Assembly: GCF_007556685.1 (NCBI RefSeq) | Contig: NZ_VJON01000006.1 | Coordinates: 1 to 64,000, forward strand | Reading direction: 5' to 3' | DNA: 64,000 bases | Source of the DNA: Tepidimonas charontis | Lineage (GTDB): Bacteria; Pseudomonadota; Gammaproteobacteria; Burkholderiales; Burkholderiaceae_C | Shown: positions 58,518-64,000 of the stretch, in pieces | Layout: the number at the start of each line of letters is the position of its first letter | Numbering within the stretch: position 1 is the first letter of the stretch | Position numbers and translations under genes: made by a program | Notes under the pieces: model-generated | Database searches by the model: none | Seen by the model: only the letters and a program-made list of their open reading frames with translations | Told to the model about the DNA's origin: nothing

Positions 58518-60170
58518 ATGCGATCGGGCCTGTCGCTGCGTCAGACGCAGCAGCTGACGTTGACGCCGCAGCTGCAGCAGTCGATTCGGCTGCTGCAGAT
58601 GTCCACCTTGGAGGTGGCGCAGGAAATCGAGCAGATGCTCGCCGACAATCCGTTTCTGGAGCGGGTGGACGACGAGGGCACGCTCGACGCGGACGACCTC
58701 GAACGCAGCCCCACCGCGGCCAGCACCGATGCGCCCAGTGCCTCCGCCCAAGCGCTGCACAGCGACGCCGCACCCGATGCCGCCGAGGCCGCGACCGAGG
58801 AGCGCGATGACGACGGCGCCGCGGCGCTGCCCGACGCGCTCGCCCCGTTCGAATCGGAACGCGCACTGGCCAGCGACGATTGGCCGGCCCAATTGGACGA
58901 AGACGCCGGCGGCTGGCGTGAAGCCGACGAGGAAGCGGCGCAGGAGCGGGACTGGTCGTGGGATGGTCCGGGCGGCGCGCGCGGTGCCAACGACGCGGGC
59001 GATGAGCCCGTCAGCGCGCTGGCGCTGGCGCGCACCAGCGAGCGGCTGCAGGACCATCTGCACCGGCAGGCCCTGGCGCTGCATTTGACGCCGGAAGAAC
59101 GCGCCGCGCTGTACTATCTGATCGAGTCGCTCGACGAAGACGGCTACCTCACCGATCCGCTGGAGGAGTTGGCCGATGCCCTGCTGCGCGGCGACGCCGG
59201 CACGGGCGCCGACGACCCGCTGCCCAGCGGCGAGGCGCAAGCACAGCAGCGCGAGGAGGTGCTGTCGCTGCTGCGCCGCGCGCTGGGGTGGCTACAGGCG
59301 ATGGAGCCAGCCGGCGTCGGTGCGCGCCACCTGGCCGAATGCTTGCGCCTGCAGTTGCTGGAACACCCCAACACACCGGTCACACGCACCGCCTTGGCGC
59401 TGTGTGAGCAACCCCTGGAATGGCTGGCCCGGCGCGACGTGCGGCGCCTGGCCCAAGCCTGCGGAGCCGACGAGGCGACGGTGCGCGCAGCGCTGCACGT
59501 ACTGACGCGCCTGGAGCCCAAGCCGGGGCGGCGCTTTGCCGACACCCAGGGCCAAATCATCGTGCCCGACGTGATCGTGACGGTGCGTGGCGCCGAGTTC
59601 GACGTGCAGCTCAACCCCGATGTCCTACCACGCCTGCGCGTGGCCGACGTCTACGCGCGCGCCTTGCGGGGACACCGCGGCGGTGACCTGCCGCAGCGCT
59701 TGCAGGAAGCGCGCTGGTTCATCAAAAATCTGCAGCAGCGCTTCGACACCATCTTGCGCGTGGCGCGCGCCATCGTGGCGCACCAGCGCAGCTTCTTTTT
59801 GCACGGCGAGGTGGGCATGCGGCCGCTGGTGCTGCGCGACATCGCCGCCGAACTCGGGCTGCACGAATCCACCATCAGCCGCGTCACCAGTGCCAAGTAC
59901 ATGGCGACGCCCTTTGGCACCTTCGAGCTGAAATATTTTTTTGGCTCCAGCTTGGGCACCGACACCGGCGGCAACGCCTCCAGCACGGCGGTGCGGGCGC
60001 TGATTCGCCAGCTCATCGCTGGCGAGGACCCGCAACACCCCTTGAGCGACGGGCGCATCGCCGAGCTGCTGCGTGAACAAGGCATCGAATGCGCGCGCCG
60101 CACGGTGGCCAAATACCGCGAGGCGCTGCGCATCCCCACCGCCAGCCTGCGCAAGGCACCCCCCCGATGA
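58518..60170 (+). CDS. rpoN: RNA polymerase sigma-54 factor RpoN
   Basis: The alternative sigma factor of nitrogen, motility and other regulons. It is 550 aa. N-terminal Gln/Leu-rich region I (LSLRQTQQLTLTPQLQQSIRLLQ, residues 4-26) is followed by an acidic linker (about 45-160), the core-binding domain, an HTH (IAAELGLHESTISRVTSAKY) and the RpoN box ARRTVAKYRE (about 526-535). ATG at 58518 is used, 4 bp past the lptB stop. Its stop overlaps the next gene's start by 4 bp. Hpf and PtsN genes that often follow rpoN are missing. Confidence 0.95.
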   Translation: MRSGLSLRQTQQLTLTPQLQQSIRLLQMSTLEVAQEIEQMLADNPFLERVDDEGTLDADDLERSPTAASTDAPSASAQALHSDAAPDAAEAATEERDDDGAAALPDALAPFESERALASDDWPAQLDEDAGGWREADEEAAQERDWSWDGPGGARGANDAGDEPVSALALARTSERLQDHLHRQALALHLTPEERAALYYLIESLDEDGYLTDPLEELADALLRGDAGTGADDPLPSGEAQAQQREEVLSLLRRALGWLQAMEPAGVGARHLAECLRLQLLEHPNTPVTRTALALCEQPLEWLARRDVRRLAQACGADEATVRAALHVLTRLEPKPGRRFADTQGQIIVPDVIVTVRGAEFDVQLNPDVLPRLRVADVYARALRGHRGGDLPQRLQEARWFIKNLQQRFDTILRVARAIVAHQRSFFLHGEVGMRPLVLRDIAAELGLHESTISRVTSAKYMATPFGTFELKYFFGSSLGTDTGGNASSTAVRALIRQLIAGEDPQHPLSDGRIAELLREQGIECARRTVAKYREALRIPTASLRKAPPR

Positions 60171-61387
60171 TCGACAACCTGGACGTGTTTTTACCGTGTG
60201 CCGCTGGGTGCGCGGATTTTCTGGCCGACGAGGTGGCGACGCTGCTGGGCCAAGCGCGCGCGGCGCTGCGCATCGAGCGCGCTGGCGTGGGCCTGCGCGC
60301 CGACTGGGACGCCGTCTTGCGGCTGAACCTACACAGTCGCATCGCCCAGCGCGTGCTGGTGCAACTGTGGCGCGGCCCGTACGACACGGAAGACGACCTC
60401 TATGCCGCCGCTGCCGCCCTGACCTGGGAAGATTGGCTCACCCCGCGCCACACCGTCAAAGTGGAGGTGACGGCACAGCGCAGCCCGCTGCGTAGCCTGC
60501 ACTTCGCGGGGCTGCGCATCAAGGACGCGCTGTGCGATCGGCTACGCGCGCGCTGCGGCGCGCGGCCCAGCGTGGATACGGCGCACCCGGATGTGCGCAT
60601 CCATCTGCACCTGTCGGCGCGCGAAGCCACGCTGGCGCTGGATACCAGCGGCGAGCCGCTGTTCAAGCGCGGCTGGCGTATCGACCACGGCGACGCCCCG
60701 CTGAAAGAGACGCTGGCGGCGGCCATGATCGCCGCCAGCGGCTGGCGCGGCAGCGACGACGCCGGCTGCCCCGTGCCCTTATTCGATCCCTGCTGCGGCA
60801 GCGGCACCCTGGTCATCGAGGCGGCGCAAATCGCGCGGCGGCAAGCGCCGGGGCGGCTGCGCCGCTTCGCGTTCGAGCGGCTGCTGCCGCACGACGCGGC
60901 GCGCTGGGCAGCGTGCCGCGCCGCCGCGCGCGCCCAGGAAATCGACTGGCCCGCCGACCGCCCACCGATCGCTTTCGGCAGCGACGTGTCCTTTCGCATG
61001 GTGGACTTCGCCCGCCGCAATGCCGAGCGCGCCGGGGTCGGGGCAGCAGTGTCGTTTCGCGGCGGCGACGCCCTGCAGCGCCTGCCACCGGCGCCGGAGC
61101 CGGGTGTGTTGTTGCTCAATCCGCCCTATGGCGAGCGGATCGCGGCAGCCGGTGTGGCCGGCGAACTGGGTGCCGACGCGTTTTATGAGCGGCTGGCCGC
61201 GCACTGGAAAACGCACTTCGGCGGCTGGACGGCGTGGGTGCTGACGCCGGACCGCGATCTGCCGCGACGCCTGCGCCTGCAACCGAGCCGGCGTGTGCCG
61301 CTGTTCAATGGCCCGATTGAATGCCGCTTGATGCGCTTCGATCTCGCCGCTCGAAACGAAAAAACTGATGCCTTCTCTGCCGACTGA
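60167..61387 (+). CDS. THUMP-domain class I RNA methyltransferase
   Basis: A 406-aa protein with an N-terminal THUMP RNA-binding domain (about 45-155) and a UPF0020-type SAM methyltransferase. Motif I is LFDPCCGSGTLVIEA and the catalytic motif LNPPYGER. It resembles the RlmL half of E. coli RlmKL, which makes m2G2445 in 23S rRNA, and the PP-Y motif fits N2-guanine methylation; the exact target is not proven. It overlaps rpoN by 4 bp (ATGA), so translation is coupled. A candidate small RNA and terminator follow. Confidence 0.88.
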   Translation: MIDNLDVFLPCAAGCADFLADEVATLLGQARAALRIERAGVGLRADWDAVLRLNLHSRIAQRVLVQLWRGPYDTEDDLYAAAAALTWEDWLTPRHTVKVEVTAQRSPLRSLHFAGLRIKDALCDRLRARCGARPSVDTAHPDVRIHLHLSAREATLALDTSGEPLFKRGWRIDHGDAPLKETLAAAMIAASGWRGSDDAGCPVPLFDPCCGSGTLVIEAAQIARRQAPGRLRRFAFERLLPHDAARWAACRAAARAQEIDWPADRPPIAFGSDVSFRMVDFARRNAERAGVGAAVSFRGGDALQRLPPAPEPGVLLLNPPYGERIAAAGVAGELGADAFYERLAAHWKTHFGGWTAWVLTPDRDLPRRLRLQPSRRVPLFNGPIECRLMRFDLAARNEKTDAFSAD

Positions 61388-61449
61388 CGAACGGCGTTGC
61401 TTTTTTTACCACTTGGTGCGTGCAGGCGGCGTCAGCTTGTGGTAAATTT

Positions 61450-61560
61450 TCGCCTGAGCCGTTTTCCGGCTCCCCGCTTTTCCTCCCTGAGCGGGTGCCT
61501 TTGTGTGTGACAGCATAAGGCTTGAAGCCCCGGTTGCCTTTAGCACCGGGGCTCTTTTTT
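61450..61560 (+). ncRNA. Candidate small RNA with a CCUCC loop
   Basis: Between two convergent genes lie three hairpins in a row. H1 is GAGCCG/CGGCTC (61456-61472). H2 is CCCGCT/AGCGGG (61473-61495), whose 11-nt loop contains CCTCCC, an anti-Shine-Dalgarno sequence. The third is a strong intrinsic terminator (61526-61560). A TAAATT (61443-61448) could be a -10 for its start; a -35 is not clear. Alternatively the hairpins are simply the 3' UTR of the methyltransferase. No Rfam family was recognised. Confidence 0.5.
61526..61560 (+). terminator. Rho-independent terminator
   Basis: A perfect 9-bp GC-rich stem (AGCCCCGGT with ACCGGGGCT) with a 10-nt loop is followed by CTTTTTTT-type sequence. 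It ends the candidate small RNA or the rpoN-methyltransferase transcript. The stem also reads as a hairpin on the other strand but with no T-run of its own beyond it. Confidence 0.85.
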
Positions 61561-61571
61561 GGGACGCTGCC

Positions 61572-62774
61572 TCAGACACGCTCCAGCACCAGCGCAATGC
61601 CCTGGCCGACGCCAATGCACATCGCGCACAGCGCGTAGCGGCCGCCGCTGGCGTGCAGCTGATGCACGGCGGTCAGCGCCAGGCGCGCGCCGCTGGCACC
61701 CAACGGGTGGCCCAGGGCGATGGCGCCGCCATTCGGGTTGACACGCGGATCGTCGTCGGGCAGGCCGAGCTGTCGCAGCACCGCCAAGGCCTGCGCGGCA
61801 AAGGCCTCGTTGAGTTCGATGACGTCGATCTGATCCAGCGTCAGGCCGGCGCGCGCCAGCACCTTGCACGTCGCCGGCGCTGGCCCGATGCCCATGATGC
61901 GCGGCGGCACCCCTGCCACCGCCATCGCCACCACGCGCGCGCGCGGCGTCAGGCCATGGCGCGCGGCCGCCGCTTCGCTGGCCAGTATCAACGCTGCTGC
62001 GCCGTCGTTGACACCGCTGGCGTTGCCGGCGGTCACCGACCCGTCGGGTCGCACCACTCCCTTGAGTTTGGCCAGCGCCTCCAGCGAGGTCTCGCGCGGG
62101 TGTTCGTCGCGCGCCACCACCACCGGCTCGCCCTTTTTCTGCGCAATCGTCACCGGCACGATTTCCTGCGCCAAGCGACCGCTGGCCTGCGCCACCACCG
62201 CTTTGCGCTGCGACGCCAGCGCGAAGCGATCCTGGTCGGCCCGGCTGATGCCGAACTCGACGGCGACGTTTTCCGCCGTCTCCGGCATCGAATCGACACC
62301 GTAGGCCGCTTGCATGCGTGGGTTGATGAAGCGCCAGCCGATGGTGGTGTCGTACACCGCCGTGCTGCGCGCAAACGCCGTCTCGGCTTTGGGCATCACG
62401 AACGGCGCCCGGCTCATGCTCTCCACGCCGCCAGCGATCATCAGCTCGGCCTCGCCGGCACGGATGGCACGCGCCGCGCTGCCCACCGCATCCAGCCCCG
62501 AGCCGCACAGGCGGTTGACGGTTGCCCCCGGCACCGCCACCGGCAGTCCGGCCAGCAGCGCCGCCATGCGCGCCACATTGCGGTTGTCTTCGCCGGCCTG
62601 GTTGGCACAGCCATACACCACATCGTCCAGCGCCGCCCAGTCCAGCTGCGGATGGCGCGCCATCAGCGCCGCGATCGGCACCGCAGCCAGATCGTCGGTG
62701 CGCACCGACGCGAGCGCGCCGCCGTAGCGGCCAAAGGGGGTGCGTACCCCGTCACAAATGAAAGCGTGTGTCAT
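61572..62774 (-). CDS. paaJ: 3-oxoadipyl-CoA thiolase (PaaJ/PcaF type)
   Basis: Cleaves 3-oxoadipyl-CoA to succinyl-CoA and acetyl-CoA. It is 400 aa. The nucleophilic Cys lies in [11 protein letters not shown], His in [16 protein letters not shown] and the second Cys in CIGVGQG. The family start [21 protein letters not shown] fits PaaJ/PcaF. The overlap with paaZ (4 bp) points to phenylacetate degradation; the same enzyme also serves protocatechuate, so pcaF is an equivalent name. Confidence 0.9.
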   Translation of the reverse strand: MTHAFICDGVRTPFGRYGGALASVRTDDLAAVPIAALMARHPQLDWAALDDVVYGCANQAGEDNRNVARMAALLAGLPVAVPGATVNRLCGSGLDAVGSAARAIRAGEAELMIAGGVESMSRAPFVMPKAETAFARSTAVYDTTIGWRFINPRMQAAYGVDSMPETAENVAVEFGISRADQDRFALASQRKAVVAQASGRLAQEIVPVTIAQKKGEPVVVARDEHPRETSLEALAKLKGVVRPDGSVTAGNASGVNDGAAALILASEAAAARHGLTPRARVVAMAVAGVPPRIMGIGPAPATCKVLARAGLTLDQIDVIELNEAFAAQALAVLRQLGLPDDDPRVNPNGGAIALGHPLGASGARLALTAVHQLHASGGRYALCAMCIGVGQGIALVLERV

Positions 62775-64000
62775 GTCGAACTCCCAGTGGCAGGGGTGTC
62801 GCGCTTGGCGACCAAGGTCAGGATGTCGTAGCTGGCCACCAGCTCACCGCGCTGGTTGGTGACCTCCACGTCCCAGGCAACGACACCCTGGCGGCGACCC
62901 TGGGCGTCGGTTTTGTGGCGGTCGATCTTGCGCTTGCAGGTCAGGCGCGCCTGAATGGTGTCGCCGATGGCCACCGGCTTGACGAAGCGCAGCGTGTCCA
63001 GCCCATAGTTGGCCAGCACCGGCCCCGGCGCAGGCGAGACGAACAGGCCCGCCGCCGCCGACAGCACGAAGTAGCCGTGCGCGATGCGCTGGCCAAACGG
63101 CGACGCCTTGGCGGCGATATCGTCGAAGTGCATGTAGAAGTAGTCACCGGAGATGCCACCAAAGGCCACGATGTCGGCTTCGGTGACGGTGCGGCGGTGG
63201 GTGAGCAGACTCTCGCCGATGCGCAGATCCTCGAAATAGCGGCGGAAGGGGTGTACCTCGGTTTCGAGGCGCGCAGCACCGCGCACATACTCACCGCTGA
63301 CCGCCGCCAGCATGGTGGGTGAGCCCTGCACGGCGGTGCGCTGCAGGTAGTGCTTGACCGCGCGCAGGCCACCCAGCTCCTCGCCGCCACCGGCGCGTCC
63401 GGGCCCGCCGTGCTTGAGGTGCGGCAGCGGCGAGCCGTGCCCGGTGGATTCGGGGGCGGCCTCGCGGTCCAGCACCAGCAACCGCCCGTGCCAGGCGGCG
63501 ACCACCGGAATGGCACGCGCGGCCACCTGCGGGTCGCGCGTGACCAGCGTGCCGACCAGGCTGCCCCGGCCGCGCGCCGCCAGCGCCAGCGCCTCGTCGA
63601 GATCGTCGTAGGGCAGCAGGGTACTCACTGGCCCGAAGGCTTCCACCTCGTGTACCGCGTCGTGGCGGTGCGGGTCGCGGCTGCACAGCAGGGTCGGTGC
63701 GAAGAAGGCCCCGTCGGCCGTGCCCTCGCCCAGGGGCGCGAAGTCCGGGCCGCCATCCCACACCACCTCGGCGCCCTGGCGCAGCAGCGCCACGCGTTCG
63801 GCCACGTCGCGCTGCTGCGCATGCGAGGCCAGCGCCCCCATGCGCACCTCTTCGCGCGCCGGGTCGCCCACCACCACCTTGGCCAGCCGTGCGCGCAGCC
63901 GCTCGGCCACCGCCTCCAGGTGGCGGCGCGGTACCAGCGCGCGACGGATGGCCGTGCACTTCTGCCCGGCCTTGACGGTCATCTCGCGCACCACCTCCTT
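62771..64000 (-). CDS. paaZ: PaaZ, phenylacetate-pathway aldehyde dehydrogenase/hydratase (partial)
   Basis: The 3' end of a bifunctional protein opening the oxepin-CoA ring. The frame is open to the right window edge; about 409 C-terminal residues are visible. The ALDH part has [16 protein letters not shown] with its catalytic Cys and the [16 protein letters not shown] motif. The C-terminal MaoC-type hydratase part has [15 protein letters not shown] and [18 protein letters not shown]. Both match E. coli PaaZ. The start lies outside the window. It overlaps the thiolase gene by 4 bp. Confidence 0.9.
   Translation of the reverse strand, partial: KEVVREMTVKAGQKCTAIRRALVPRRHLEAVAERLRARLAKVVVGDPAREEVRMGALASHAQQRDVAERVALLRQGAEVVWDGGPDFAPLGEGTADGAFFAPTLLCSRDPHRHDAVHEVEAFGPVSTLLPYDDLDEALALAARGRGSLVGTLVTRDPQVAARAIPVVAAWHGRLLVLDREAAPESTGHGSPLPHLKHGGPGRAGGGEELGGLRAVKHYLQRTAVQGSPTMLAAVSGEYVRGAARLETEVHPFRRYFEDLRIGESLLTHRRTVTEADIVAFGGISGDYFYMHFDDIAAKASPFGQRIAHGYFVLSAAAGLFVSPAPGPVLANYGLDTLRFVKPVAIGDTIQARLTCKRKIDRHKTDAQGRRQGVVAWDVEVTNQRGELVASYDILTLVAKRDTPATGSST

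Overview
The window is GC-rich, densely packed chromosomal DNA of a betaproteobacterium, most likely Burkholderiales and probably Comamonadaceae-like. This rests on several blocks: recG-oxyR-ubiA; argS, an SPOR-domain protein and dsbA; lptA-lptB-rpoN; the DUF3567 and PhaM families; and DavB-type lysine monooxygenase beside LysE and an ArgP-type regulator. Genus cannot be fixed from sequence reading alone. About 52 protein genes are called. There are no rRNA or tRNA genes, CRISPR arrays or prophage. The left edge holds the end of an insertion sequence and the right edge cuts paaZ.

Layout. 1-250: IS end with the tail of its transposase. 0.5-11.6 kb: recG, oxyR, ubiA, proC, a Cys-rich mini-protein, a membrane diguanylate cyclase, an SbtA/SbtB-type bicarbonate transporter with its PII-like partner, an SLC13/TrkA-C permease and an orphan ParA. 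11.8-18.0 kb: the queuosine genes queA and tgt, separated by a DUF3334 (CheX-like) gene and a single-polypeptide Type IIL (MmeI-like) restriction-modification enzyme. 18.1-20.7 kb: a FIST-domain gene overlapping phaM, and a DksA-like gene. 20.7-28.5 kb: the glycerol-3-phosphate regulon ugpBAECQ, glpD and a DeoR-type regulator, with visible Pho-box and GlpR-type operators. 28.5-34 kb: an FAH-fold protein lacking its metal ligands, DUF3108 and DUF3567 proteins, di-haem cytochrome c peroxidase, Dps and ChaN. 34-43.9 kb: recQ, rhodanese, hemB, a CWC protein, an alpha/beta hydrolase, a PleD-like response regulator, malate synthase G and a divergent LysR regulator.

44.0-47.7 kb: a PhnD-like periplasmic binding protein translationally coupled to a membrane GGDEF-EAL protein, which looks like a ligand-sensing c-di-GMP module. 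47.6-52.0 kb: a lysine module (lysE-davB-davA with divergent argP/lysG). 52.2-61.4 kb: DUF2237, agmatinase, argS, an SPOR protein, dsbA, lptA-lptB-rpoN and a THUMP-domain RNA methyltransferase. Between that gene and the convergent phenylacetate genes (3-oxoadipyl-CoA thiolase, paaZ) is a candidate small RNA with a CCUCC loop and a strong intrinsic terminator.

Themes. Three separate c-di-GMP proteins are present, each with an intact GGDEF/GGEEF motif and an inhibitory-site RxxD. Oxygen and redox adaptation is represented by OxyR, cytochrome c peroxidase, Dps and two identical FNR/Anr-type boxes, one near phaM and one near ccpA. Carbon, phosphate and nitrogen scavenging is represented by Ugp/GlpD, lysine catabolism, agmatinase, malate synthase and Paa. 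Most functional calls rest on recognised family signatures; operators and the small RNA are predictions from sequence pattern only.
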